This document shows positions 36,301 through 47,400 of a stretch of DNA of 64,000 nucleotides, one piece after another. Numbering within the stretch: position 1 is the first letter of the stretch; every line of letters begins with the position of its first letter. Under the pieces are notes generated by a model. The model ran no database searches, had not been told where the DNA came from, and worked only from the letters and a program-made list of their open reading frames with translations. The stretch is taken from NCBI RefSeq assembly GCF_963678975.1, contig NC_089274.1, forward strand, positions 18,741,633 to 18,805,632, written 5' to 3'. The position numbers and the translations under genes are program-made. This DNA is from Dysidea avara (lineage: Eukaryota > Porifera > Demospongiae > Dictyoceratida > Dysideidae).

Positions 36301-37656
36301 TTGCTTTAACCATTAAACCCACAGAGAACTTTTCAGAAATGCGTGTTTACACAATATGGGCATACATGGTAACACTAGGTGGGGTAACTTAATTCTTACA
36401 ACTTACAAATACACATAGATTAAAAGTGTGATCACTGGGCTACTTGGAGAAGAATATATCAACACTGTAACTACAGTGGCTTACTTGTTATGAAGTGATG
36501 AACAGTGACGAGTTGCGTCTGTGTTTCTGTTTCAAAATTCTTGCCACGTGTTTAATTTCGATTGTGGGTTTACTCATGTGAGTCATATATGGCCTGATAG
36601 AAAATTTTACTATGAAACGAATGGAAGTTGTTGCAAGGTGATAGGAGCAACTACCATTGAGTTATCGATCATTTTATGAAGGTATGTAAAGAAAAGGGTT
36701 TGACCGAAAAGTTATTTCCATGGCTAGTTTTGGTCTCACCATTTAACGTTAGGATAAAACCAGGTATCATTTTAATCCTTGTTACCTCACAAGTAGAATG
36801 ACGTAAATTGCATAGCCATAGGATGGACACTTTGAAAGTTACAGCACTTTATGCAAGGCATGCGTATTTATTATGTTTAAATCCAGTTTTCTTGATTATG
36901 TGGGTTTAAGGGTTAATTGAATATTACTATCATGTGAGTCTCAGTAATCGCAGTACAAAACCAGCCGGGGCTTAGTGAATATTTAGATAGCACTTCACAC
37001 AAGCCTCCCTTGTGGCTTGCTTCCTTCCTTAATACAGGAATAAATAAATAGCAAAAATATTTGTAAATTTTGAATACTGAATGCTCTAATATGGTGACTG
37101 CACTATTAGAGTATCTTTATATTCAAAGGGAGCAACAAATTGGGATTCCCTGCTATTCTTCAAAATAAATTCCCACAATTAAAAGTAACCTTGCCTTAAC
37201 GTGATCAAAAAATTTGTCATGGACACATAATTGCTTGTTTTAGCTGCACTAATAGCCAGCTGATTCAGAACTGTTATGTTGGAATTGACGCTGTATGCTC
37301 CAATTCTAGCAAAGGCATGATTGAGCTAATGACTAAATAGGATTCGAGACTCCCCCAGTCTTCTCTCCAGTGCATAGAGTCAGATGGGTTAGTCAGTTGT
37401 TGGCAAGCATGCACACATATATTTTGTAATTTACAAATTTCCATTTATTTGAAATCCACCTGGACTTTAAAATTTGCACTTTTAAAATGTTAAACCCTTG
37501 AAATTTGGACTTTGTAAAACTTTCTGCTTCGAAAATAACCTGTTATACTAGGCCTGCGTTATATGGTAACTGGTTGATACAATTTGCACAGCTTGCATTC
37601 ACTCACTGTCTTCTGTTTTGGGGACATGCTATCAGAAATTGAAATATTACCAAGAG

Positions 37657-37721
<65 letters not shown>

Positions 37722-40700
37722 TTTTTTATATACTCCTGATATTACCCTTATGAGATTAAATTTGGTGCAGCATTGATGAAAACACATCTTAATGTTTTAT
37801 TTGATTCTTGACTGCTCTATTGGTGCTAACCTCATTAGTGCATGGTCACTAAGACGATTGGAACCAGTGTAAATGCTGGAGCAAGGACAGACCTGAAATA
37901 TATAGCAATCTATAACAAGTGACATTCAAACAGGGATAATGTATGGACAGAATAAAAGCCTCTCGGCCTACTAACTTTGTATTTAAAATTTACACTGTCC
38001 ATTAATTAAATTAATTGATTAACAATAATGTATACCTCAAAATGAACCTTCTCTTTGGCCATAGCATAGATCTTTTCATCCTCCAGTACTCTATAGCCAT
38101 GACCTATCCTCTCAGCACCAAGTACTTCAATGGCCTATATAACACCATCCATTACAAACAATGTTATAGTGTTCCGCCATACTGATAAGATATACCAGTA
38201 TGGCAGCAATACTCATTCACCAGTAATATGCATGCATTGTCTATCACATCACTTGTACACATCTTCTAGATGTTAGGATATTTTGATTCATCATGACTGT
38301 TCCATTAAAGTGTCTATGTATGTTGTTAGTTTCTGTTATGTACTGTTTAATCAACAAAGTCTGTATCCATCATGCTGGAATTATGGCCAATGGTATTATC
38401 CATACCTCAAATGATGTTAGTACAATCAGCAGGAGCGCTTATTACTGGTATCAGAGGGTACACAATAACCAATATATTACACTGAAAATATTTGTACTAA
38501 TTAAATACAAAAGAAAGCATTAACAATGCGGACTCAGGTAAAAGTGAGACTATCATGCTGCCCACAAGGGCTCAAAATGAGGCTCACTTGGAACATCAAA
38601 AACTATATTAAACACAACAGTGTTTAACCTTTTGTGGATCTCAAAAGTTTTATCCCACCCTGATTGTACTTACTCGTTCAACGTTAGTTGCAGGTCCTGC
38701 CTCTCCAGCATGTAAAGTAATGTGTAGCCCTGACTGCTTAGCTCTCTACCAAGACAATAGTAATGTTAATATAATACTGGCTGATTTAAGTATGATATTT
38801 AGTTATATAGTATGTGATATAGCCGTATCTAGAGATGTTGTGAAGGAACCCCAGCATGTTTGCTACTAGATTTACAGTGAAGCCTCAGTAGTCCAAATGC
38901 CTACCATGAAAGTTCTATTAGAGCATTTTAACTGGAGTGGTTTTTAGCTACAATATTAGTGGAGCAGCTAAGTGAAAAAATTGTACCAAGATTCTTACCA
39001 GATAGGATACCAATCTTATCATGCACAGAGTATGCAGAAGCCACAAAAGTATTCAATAGTAAACACACTCGAAATTGTATTTTCATAGGCAAGCAAAAGA
39101 TGGTTAGATCTCTGAACGTTGATCAAGGGACGAGATGTCCATCCAGGTCAGTAGGTTGTAATGTATCTGTTCAAAGCCATAGATGTGCCACATGTCATAT
39201 CTATTGGATTGTGGCTGTACTTTTACAGTAAAATATTGATACCTTCAGAAGAGCACTGGTAACACTGAAGCTAAAAAGACAAACTTGTATGGTTTATGAC
39301 AGTTTTGTAACTTACTTTACAAATGTTTTCAAAAAATGCCCTGCAGGCAATGATCTCAACTTCCACACAAAGTGAACAATTATTACAAAAAAATAAAAAT
39401 TTGCCTAGCTGCTCCACTATATATAGCTAATACACCAAGGCATAACAGCTTGCAAATACATACAATGGGATAAAACCCCATGTGAGGTCATGAATCTGGT
39501 TCCAGTATCTATCAAACACCAAATTCTGTCTGGTAAAATGCAATAAGATTGCTCTATTAGAATAATTATTACTACAAAATGTATTGGACAAAACTAACCC
39601 CCTCCCACCAAACAGTCTAACTACACTATAAGTAGATTAGCTACACAGTAATTGTAAAGTTTAACTACAGGGTCAGGAGGGAACAAAGTAGCTACACACT
39701 ACCACCTTGATAGCACTAATATGACGTTGGTCCATAGGTATCAACTCATCACCAGCAATATCCATTGCCACCACACCCTTGTCACGGTAACGTAGTGCTA
39801 AGTCAACTAAATCATTTGCTGTTTCTATATAACACAAAAAATCAAGAGGTGAACATACATCAAAAATAAATTTCAGGCAACAAACTATAAGATATTCTGG
39901 ACCAACCTTATAAGCAGGTGGCTACATTAGGCAATGTTGTACACCAATGACACATTTTGAATCATCAATTTGGCTGGTTTGAGGACTTACAATGGTTTTT
40001 ACTAGGCAGGTCACTTATTACACAAATGACACACAGGTGGCCTGACTAGACAGGTTAATTTCTGTGTATTTTGGATTTCTGAGAAGGTTGGCTACCAAAA
40101 TATTCCAGCCTAAGAACGAGTGTGGCTTCATGCTTGTATGATCACATGTTGTAGGGTTATGAAGTACTACTAAGTACATGTACCAAGGTTTGAATTGAAC
40201 ATACCTGGCATATTAATCATAATGACGATTATTAAGTTCACTCTAATTCCAAACTCTTTCTCCCCTCTGTGTATACCAGTTAGTATAGCATCCATCACCT
40301 CATTGTATGTCAGTGTAACATTGTCAGGTGCCACTTCTGAGTGTTTGCAGAATGCAGGACTGAACTTCAATTCTGAGTACAACACTCCAGCCTCATGGCT
40401 GGCCTTGCAGAAATCATAACTAGCCAACTGTAGTCCCTTAGAAGAACCACTGTGAGAAGTGTCAATCTTGTTGATGTTGTGAACACAGGTACTAGTATAC
40501 TTACCCCATTATGTTATTGCCCGTGTCAAACTTTGAGATAAAGTCAGCAAGTGACTTAGTTGGACTGCTAAGACTAACTTGGTCAAGGCAATCCTGCTCA
40601 TTGTCAGGCATTGGAATGTTTCTCTCTCTGCAATAATTAACATGTAACCTTATATGCATAGGGAAATACCTCAGCTAACTTAGCCATGGCCATTAGCGTC

Positions 40701-40911
40701 TTCCATTGGAATGCTCCATCCAAATGAACGTGCAACTCCACCTAAGACAATAACATCGCTAGATAGCATCATAGATACTACACCCACCGTGTAGTATCTA
40801 TGATAGCATACAGGATACTCTAGCTAGCCTAGCCATATTAAAATTCCGGTGCCAGTAGAACCTTACTTTAGGAATTGACTTGTAAAACGCATCGTCCCTC
40901 ACTGTAGACAT
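27340..40911 (-). CDS. adenosine deaminase, paralogue B
   Basis: Exons on the minus strand: 40911-40867, 40741-40680, 40627-40505, 40449-40205, 39834-39716, 38745-38674, 38134-38036, 37892-37831, 36120-35991, 27456-27340. All are GT-AG and the joined frame is 357 residues. Exon number, phases and most exon lengths equal paralogue A. Active-site residues: HVH (H19, H21), HAGE (H210, E213), GHG (H234), SDD (D289, D290). It should deaminate adenosine like paralogue A. The frame is open upstream to ATGs at 41079 and 41100, which would add a hydrophobic N-terminal segment. I prefer 40911 because it matches paralogue A and avoids overlap with AP5S1. The last intron is 8.5 kb and carries a MITE and a whole retrotransposon. 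Confidence 0.92.
27927..28735. mobile_element. large fold-back element (MITE) with about 280-bp arms
   Basis: Bases about 27927-28210 are the reverse complement of about 28445-28735, with few mismatches. The outer end reads gggaacctg on both sides. The spacer of about 230 bp has no gene. It lies directly left of the YR retrotransposon in the last ADA-B intron. A transcript would form a very long hairpin. Confidence 0.85.
28741..28920 (+). repeat. split direct repeat A1
   Basis: 180 bp beginning tgacggttaatacgaaggat, the left terminus of the YR element. It matches A2 with few differences. Confidence 0.9.
29021..30573 (+). pseudogene. gag of the YR retrotransposon, frame broken
   Basis: The coding signal is clear from 29632. 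One frame runs to about 29880, then a G run (about 29868-29874) marks a shift into the frame of 29746-30573. The second part has a conserved FTWVQ helical region, then a Cys/His-rich RCDLC segment, and near the C-terminus a Cys/His knuckle region (CRAWNRQECHF, then CSNCGG) typical of DIRS/Ngaro gag. A possible intron (donor near 29130, acceptor ctgtttag at 29631) may join an upstream N-terminal exon. The role is RNA binding and particle formation, known for the family. Confidence 0.7.
30873..32510 (+). pseudogene. reverse transcriptase - RNase H of the YR retrotransposon, two in-frame stops
   Basis: One frame of about 545 codons is interrupted by TAG at 31251-31253 and TGA at 31953-31955. The RT part has VDIRQAYRAV, LPFGLRSAP and the catalytic HYLDDF motif. 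The RNase H part begins near 32080 with an IWTDASGSFGCG motif and contains further acidic positions (MELFPI, HCDNMGTV). Ty3-like RT with RNase H is usual for DIRS-order elements. Whether the stops are read through or are mutations cannot be settled here. Confidence 0.82.
32675..33529 (+). pseudogene. tyrosine recombinase of the YR retrotransposon, one in-frame stop
   Basis: A single frame with one TGA at 33242-33244. The N-terminal helical domain has a GTVKNYMAAVRH segment (SAM-like core-binding). The catalytic residues of tyrosine recombinases are visible: Arg in FLRCGEV, the HSFR box, the Trp of LGRWES and the nucleophile Tyr of YLLYIRTP. It would join the element circle to the genome. The stop falls just before the C-terminal catalytic half, so the product is probably inactive unless read through. 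Confidence 0.85.
33970..34187 (+). repeat. split direct repeat B1
   Basis: It begins gggcttggcatcaccc and ends ggaggagcagcatta. It abuts A2 directly and matches B2 once the inserted MITE is removed. Confidence 0.88.
34188..34367 (+). repeat. split direct repeat A2
   Basis: 180-bp copy of A1, immediately after B1. The B1-A2 junction is what allows a circular intermediate of such elements to be rebuilt (known for the family). Confidence 0.9.
34497..35047 (+). repeat. split direct repeat B2, interrupted by a MITE
   Basis: Copy of B1. The MITE at 34660-34995 plus its duplicated GTTTATAG splits it. It ends ggaggagcagcatta, which is the right end of the YR element. Confidence 0.88.
34660..34995. 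mobile_element. hAT-like MITE inserted in repeat B2
   Basis: Flanked by the 8-bp duplication GTTTATAG (34652-34659, 34996-35003). The ends taggggtgaaacgaat and cgtttcagcct(ta) are inverted. The interior is non-coding and rich in acgaat/attcgt. A second copy of the family, in opposite orientation, is at 47075-47385. B1 shows the empty site. Confidence 0.92.
35048..35990. other. rest of the last ADA-B intron, right of the YR element
   Basis: AT-rich intron sequence with no other gene recognised. The short ORFs at 35328-35656 have no protein features. Confidence 0.4.
36121..37830. other. ADA-B intron with a TA microsatellite
   Basis: A 1.7-kb intron between the exons at 37831-37892 and 35991-36120. 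It includes a (TA)n run at 37659-37719 and two copies of the dispersed CTCTATTAGAG-type motif (about 37083-37118 and 37810). No gene is nested in it. Confidence 0.5.
37659..37719. repeat. TA microsatellite
   Basis: About 60 bp of uninterrupted (TA)n in an ADA-B intron. Confidence 0.95.
38746..39715. other. ADA-B intron
   Basis: A 970-bp intron. The plus-strand frame at 38959-39231 shows no recognisable domain and I do not take it as a gene. Confidence 0.4.
40768..40804. repeat. short hairpin in ADA-B intron 1
   Basis: The arms atcatagatactacac and gtgtagtatctatgat are exact complements. It is the same sequence family as the hairpin at 15279-15315 and sits in the equivalent intron of the paralogue. 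Confidence 0.85.
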
Positions 40912-41077
40912 CGTAGTAGACAAACTTTGCACTGTGTCTTGTACTTTTGCACTCGTGTGGTAAAAGTTTTCACGTTGCTTTGGTAATAGCAGGAGCTTAT
41001 AAGCTGGTAATAGACAAAAGGAGGCGCTAACTGCTAGGCTAACTGTTGTAAGCGCTAATTTGAGGTGCGCGTCAAAC
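40912..41077. promoter_or_regulatory. divergent promoter region of ADA-B and AP5S1
   Basis: 166 bp between the preferred ADA-B start (40911) and the AP5S1 start (41078). The minus frame of ADA-B stays open through it. At its right edge the sequence aaacatggtt gives overlapping ATGs on both strands (41078 plus, 41079 minus). Probably a bidirectional promoter. Confidence 0.55.
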
Positions 41078-44000
41078 ATGGTTCTAGGATATCTTTGCAT
41101 CTCCCTGGCTGATAACTCATTCAGGATTCTTCACTCGTGTGTGTTTGGGGATGATACTATAGTGAGTGTAGTCTATTGTAGCTTTGAGAAGTGGCTTATG
41201 TTTTCAAATGTTGAAACTTGTCTATGTGTCATGAACCGAGGTCATGAAGCACTGTAAAGTTTCTTACTTTCGCAGGATGATGATGCCCAGAGGTATGCCC
41301 GTAAGGTCAATTTGAGGTCGGTGGCTAGTCGAGTACAGTCGGAGTACTCGTTCAGGATTAGCTGCAAACTGAAGGAGGAGTATGGCACTGATGAGTAAGG
41401 AATGATTAATACAAAATATTCCATGTGTGTCTGGAACACTGTATAATATCTAAATAGAGAGGTATATAGGTTTTTAAAATAGAAGCAAATTTTCTGATCC
41501 CAATATTGATTTTTGTTGTATAAAACATTGGGAATTACAATACAAATATTGGGAATTACAATACAAACATTGGGAATTACAATACAAATATTGGCTACAA
41601 TTGGTTTTATGCAACACAAACCAATATTGGGATTGGAATTTTTTTTCCTGTGATATATGAGACTATAGTTTCCTGTCCTGATATTTTCAATATTTGGTGT
41701 AGGTGGGAGGCTCATTATCATTATTAAATGGTGTGACTACTGTATTAGAGAATCTCGATCTTTAAAGGTCATGAAACTGGCTTCTTTGTACTACACCTAT
41801 AGCCAGCAACCACCAAGACCATTCCTTGATTATTTTTTCATTGTGCACAATGCAAAATGGAAGGTTCCATGAGGAGTTTCTATATAGCAGCACAGAAAGT
41901 GGTTTTGGAAAAATAATGACATCCAATGCGGTGGGGAAAACTGCAGTCTGATTTGGAGTGGCCTTGTATAGATTTGTCACATTTGCTTTGTAATAGGTAA
42001 ATAAATAAATAGGGTAGTCCCCTTTGTGCACTAGCCATGGCACAAAACAAGTGATGTATGTGCGATTATATTGTCAATTGTATAGCATTGCCAGTAAACT
42101 AATATACTGCTTCAAGTGCATCTTGCAGTAAATCAAAACCAGTTTCTAGCCTACTATCATATCCCACATTTTTTGTAGGTATTAAGCATATGCCAGTATG
42201 TTCTGATCACAAACTAAACTCGCCAGAGAAGCACCATCTTTACCAGGTCAATACTATGAACCAGTGAATTGAGATTAATTTTATCAAGAGTTCATATATA
42301 CTGAGGAGAGTATCCTATTCTCATATACCCCTGTAGAAGGGCATATTGGGAAGTTATGATGTAACAACAAGGTGTTGTGGTTTGTGACATACAAGCAGCC
42401 ATAAAAGTGCAAGAATCGTTAGCACTTGTGCTACACTTGCAATGCTTAGGAATGTCGTATTCACGAAAGTCCTGGCAAGAAATGCCTACGCAGTTGTCTA
42501 AACCCATGAATATGCGCTCGTAGTTCGGTGAGAAACGCTGAAAGCTAGAGTTAGTTTGGTTGCTAGCAACATTGTTAGGCACGCGTTCATTAATTATACA
42601 AAGAGAAATGGGAGAATTCGGAAGCGTTATAGCATAACTTCATGATATGCCCTTCTACAGGGGTATATGAGAGTATCCTTAGTATATATATATTATGAAC
42701 TCTTGCTGTGACCAGCAGCCTTACCTAACAACTAGCCTGCAATAGGTCAATCATTTGCTGCATTAAAATGAGTGTTTTGTTTTAGCAGTAAGGGAAGTGG
42801 ACTGATAGAGAAAGGATATTTCAAGTGAGTCAAATGTATACACCACAAATATCATTACAATGTTTTATTCATAGGTTATTTGCAGGAGAACCATTTCCAG
42901 TTGATTCCATTGTGGTGTGGCTTGTATCTGGACAACAGTAAGGACAAGTTAACAACTTTTGTACTATTACACATCAGGTCCTAAATGTATCAGCCATTTA
43001 AGTACAAGAATCCAAACTTGTGAAACATGGTAGACACATTGTAATTTACTAACCTTGGTAGGATTACGTGGATTTAGGAATTTGTAATAATATTGGATTC
43101 TGTGCTGAAGGATTTGATACCAAATCAAAATTTTGTGTACTCCAAAAATTTCTTGCAACAAGGTTTATTAATCATTCACAACTGCTCTGTCACGATGACC
43201 TGACTGCACCAAGGCTACACATTGCTGGAGGATCAGTCACCACTAACTCAGGGATTTTTTTTGTGTGTGTGTGTGTGTTCAACAGATTCAGTGTTAAGAT
43301 CTCCGAGGCACAGTTTCCTAGAGGATAAAGGTGTTGAGGACTGTAGCTTCGTTTACTGTCTGTGGTTGAGATTTTTTGTTGTAAATTAAAAAAAAATCTG
43401 TTCTTGAAAATGGCAGGCTTAATGCTTTTTGTAATGATTACTACATCCTTCAACCATACTTTGCAAATATTTTAAACCTTGAAGAATTTGTCTCTGGTTG
43501 CAGTGAACCGCTCCAAGGTGTTAGCTACAGTGAGGGTGAACACCATTGCAAATGTTTTGTTGTTTGTAATCTAGAGACCTGTCCTTCCTTATTAAAAGAG
43601 GTTGTTCCCAATACAGAGGTGTCAGAGAGGTTCCATTGTGTATAGTTCATAACAAGGTATACATTAGGTAGATCACATCAGTTTTAGCACATGTGCACAC
43701 TACTAAATATTTCAGGTGTGGACATGCTCTGGTTTGTTTAACTGATGAGAACAACTTGTTAGCAGACAATGTGCTACAAGTGATAGCTAAGGCTACACAT
43801 GATAATATCCTGAGAGATAACTCACTAGCTGAGGTAAGCCTCACCACAACTACTGTGTAGCTACCTATGTGGGGCAAGCATTTGAACAGTAAATCTTGCC
43901 ATTAATTTTCTCTACTGTACTTCTTTATAGCAGTCACAGCTACACATCACTTTGCTAAATGAATATTTACTTTTTTCATATACCACAATGCCATTGCTTA

Positions 44001-44403
44001 CGTGTAGGCTTTTTACTTTGAAGTGCCTTTTTGTACCATTACCCTTTTTGACATAGTGGTGAAGTGTTCTTAATGCACATAAAAAAAAAATTTGCTTCCA
44101 TCATTTTACCAGCTAACATTTACAATTACTTGCAAAAGTATTAAAATAAGACCTTTTATTATTCGCAATGCCCCTAGTCTGCTGCTGCTGTGTCAACTAT
44201 ATACATATGTCTCTTTAGATTCTGCTGAAGCCAGAAAGAATGGCAGCAATAGTACACCAGTTCTTGCCAAACGGACAGGTACGTTATCACATGATCACGA
44301 CCTATGTTCACCACACCTTTTCTTACAGTTATTATTCATGAACCACAAGTTAGTGAAACAATATGAAAAACAGTTGGACTCTATTTTAGCTGCAAAACAC
44401 TAA
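41078..44403 (+). CDS. AP5S1: AP-5 complex subunit sigma-1
   Basis: Exons: 41078-41161, 41276-41394, 42786-42824, 42875-42937, 43716-43833, 44219-44278, 44329-44403. All GT-AG; 185 residues (human about 200). The protein is the small longin-type chain of the fifth adaptor complex, which works with SPG11/SPG15 in late-endosomal retrieval (known). Supporting matches to the family are the N-terminal FRILHSCVFG, the VVWLV strand, a LLADNVLQVI helix and a C-terminal PERMAAIVHQFLPNGQLLF segment, which is the strongest signature. Exon 3 has two tandem acceptors (tttag, cag), giving one extra Ser or none. Intron 2 (1.4 kb) holds a fold-back transposon. It is head to head with ADA-B and convergent with ELP6, whose stop is 59 bp away. 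Confidence 0.88.
42285..42705. mobile_element. fold-back MITE in AP5S1 intron 2
   Basis: The ends caagagttcatatata and tattatgaactcttg are inverted. Both arms (about 80-90 bp) include gcatat...cccttctacaggggtat or its complement. The ends match the small element at 62861-62988, so both belong to one family. No clear target duplication here. Confidence 0.82.
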
Positions 44404-44462
44404 CACACAATTCATTAATTATATCAAATTAATAAAAATAAGTATCAGAAAAATGACCTCTG

Positions 44463-47400
44463 CTATAACACTGCACTAGAAGTACCCTTAGCAAACAAGT
44501 GAACGTTTCTGTCTGTCACTTTAAACTGGAGTATTTGTGCTGAGTCATCTTCATATCGTTGTACCTTTAACTAGACAACATGTAATTTATTAGAGTACCG
44601 TGGTGTTATGAGTACCTCTCCATGAACATCTTTGCTGTGGCCAGTCTTCAGTCCAGTAGCACTGATGTGCATGTGACAAACATGTGCCAAGTGATCCCTT
44701 AGTAGACGTCCATCTTCATCCTCGTCCATGTCTTCATCACAGTGTGTCATTACCACAAGGGGACCTCCCTAGTGTACAACAAACAGTGGAACCCTCACTC
44801 CTTAAACACTATCTCACTAGGAGGCTATAACATAAAGAAGGAAGTCAGAAAGTTCTGTTGAAAAGTCTTAACCCCAGTGGTGACTACCAGTCTACACATG
44901 TACCAAAGGAGCCACAACAACTGGATCTTCATCCTAAAAAAAATCAACTTGTTGCCACCAGCAAATGAGTTTTGTCATTAAGTGAAGTCCCTAAAGGACA
45001 AATTTCTTAATGTCACTAAATTTTCATCAAAATCTCAAAGAAAGGGTACACCACCACACACACATACATTAGTGGTGTCAGTACACAACATCACTCTGAG
45101 GTAATGTATGAAGTCCACTAGATGTGATAGGGTGACTCCCAGACTCAGTAAGATGCTGTAGTCATCAATTACAATGGAACATGTGTTGCCCTTGGCTGTT
45201 TGTGCTTCCACTTCTATCTTCAGTGCCTCATAGAGTGGCCTCAACGACATGTCCCTGAGACAATGATAATTGTAAAAATCACTACTGTATCAGTTGGACC
45301 ACCTTTGAGACACATAATGAGACAGTCTTATTAATGAATTGAAAATTAACTTGATTTTCCCAAACATTTAAAAAAAAAAGTTTTTTTGTGGTACATGTGA
45401 CTACTCCTTTATGGACTTTATCAGATGGTTGCATTATTTGGGGTACAGGCGCCTATGGAAAAATTGTTTTGATCATCATATTTCACTTGTGAAGCAAGAT
45501 ACCTAGTGTTGTTTTAGTTCTAAGGAACTAGAACTAAATCTAGTTTTAGTACAGCAATTTAATTCTAGTTCTAGTACACTAGAACTAAACTAAAATTGTG
45601 GTCTATTTTAGTTCTAAAACTAAACTAAAATTCTTTCAATTTTTGATTCAAAAACTAGAACTAAACCAAAACCATTAAAACTTTTAGCTCAAGAACTAGA
45701 ACTAACTGAAAGGTTTCTCAAGCAATCCTACATAAAAAGGTATTGTACACTATATAAACCACTTAACACTTTTCTTTGAAGATGGTGATACCTGCAAATG
45801 CTACTATAAAACATTGTTATTCAGCATTAATTCTGCTGATTTAGGTTATTTAAGCATTCTATATAGAGCTTCTGTTCATTTGTGCACAATGGGCAAGTGG
45901 AAGTTGTGCTGAACCAGGTGGAAGGCCTAGTCAAGTGGATCGAGTGTGGAACCACTTCAGGAATGATAAGATCAAGGACAAAAGTGTGTGTACTATGAAA
46001 AGTACTGATGGTTTGAATAGACGATATGCAAACTATTACTCGGACGAAAAATGATCAATTAAGCGTAGACGGCGCAAAACTCGATGGTAACTTAAAAGCG
46101 GAAGTCCCATACAAAAGTATGGGAAGCAAATGCGGCTCGAGCAATAACTCACCACTCGAGCTAAGGACAGGCCATCTCGCTTGCCATACACTTCTTTCCG
46201 TGCAAAAGAAGTGTATGGCAAGCAAGATGGCCTGTCCTTAGCTCGAGTGGTGTGTTATTGCTCGAGCCGCATTTGCTTCCCATACTTTTGTATGGGACTT
46301 CCGCTTTTAAGTTACCGTCGAGTTTTGCGCCGTCTACGCTTAAATGATCATTTTTCGTTCGAGTAATAGAGTGTGCATATCATCTATTGTGGTATATAAA
46401 GAATTTAAAGGACAATATTCTATAAACTTGAAGAAGCATTTGAAGACATGCCATACTGACACTTATAAACATTTTGAAGCAGCTGAAATTGAAAAGACAA
46501 AGGGAGAGGTTCTTCTAGCCATTTGAAACAGTCCTTCTTGCCAATACGTAGATTAGGATCTAAATTGTACAACCCTAATAACTGAAACAGTCCTCCTTGC
46601 CAATACGTAGTTTAGTATCTAAATTCTACAACCCTAATAACAATAAACATAAGGCTATTATACATTTCATCTTGCAATCTTTATAGGTGCTAACAATGTA
46701 CCACTGAATTTAGTAGATAACAGCAAATTCCGTGTAATAATTGAAGAATTGAATTCTCGGTACAGTTTGCCTCATTGATATAAAATGGGAAATAAAATTG
46801 AAAAATCTATCAAAACACCAAATCTAAAGTTTCTGGAAGTCTAGGGGGTGCTACCAAGGTTAGTATATGTGAAGATATCTAACACTAAAACTAACACTAA
46901 CTATAATGAAACTAATACTAACTAAAATTACAAAAATATGTGGTACCAGAACTAACACTAACTAAAACTGTAGTGGACTATGGGTACAAGAACTAGAACT
47001 AAACTAAAATGAATTTGCTGTACTAAAACAACACTAAAGATACCAACTGGTAGCTAACAGGTATGGGTATAAAGTAAGGCTGAAACGAATAGTACGAATA
47101 TTCGTTCGTTAAGAAATATTCGTTATTCGTTAATCAGATAATGTACACATTTAACCTTGAAAACATTTTGACAACTGAAAACTGTCATTTTAAAATATAA
47201 TTTTTTAATAATACATGTAAAGGACTTTTCTTTTTTAACATTTAAAGTTTTAGTAGTAATCAAAGTGATTTTGTCCCTTTCAAGCACCTAATTATACAGA
47301 ATATTCTTAAAGAATAATTCGTTAATTCGTTCGTTAATTTGAAGAATATTCAAATACCTAAAATTTAATAATCATTTCACCCCTAGTATAAAGTAACAAA

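Noticed and set aside
38959-39231. 90-codon frame inside an ADA-B intron
   Set aside because: No recognisable motif and no supporting context. Probably chance.
43490-43640. Possible extra AP5S1 exon after the acceptor-like ttgcag near 43501
   Set aside because: Joining 42937 directly to 43716 keeps the frame and the family alignment. An exon here would disrupt both.
46036-46366. Matching 61-codon frames on both strands
   Set aside because: They are the two arms of the palindrome read in mirror image. This is sequence symmetry and not a conserved gene.
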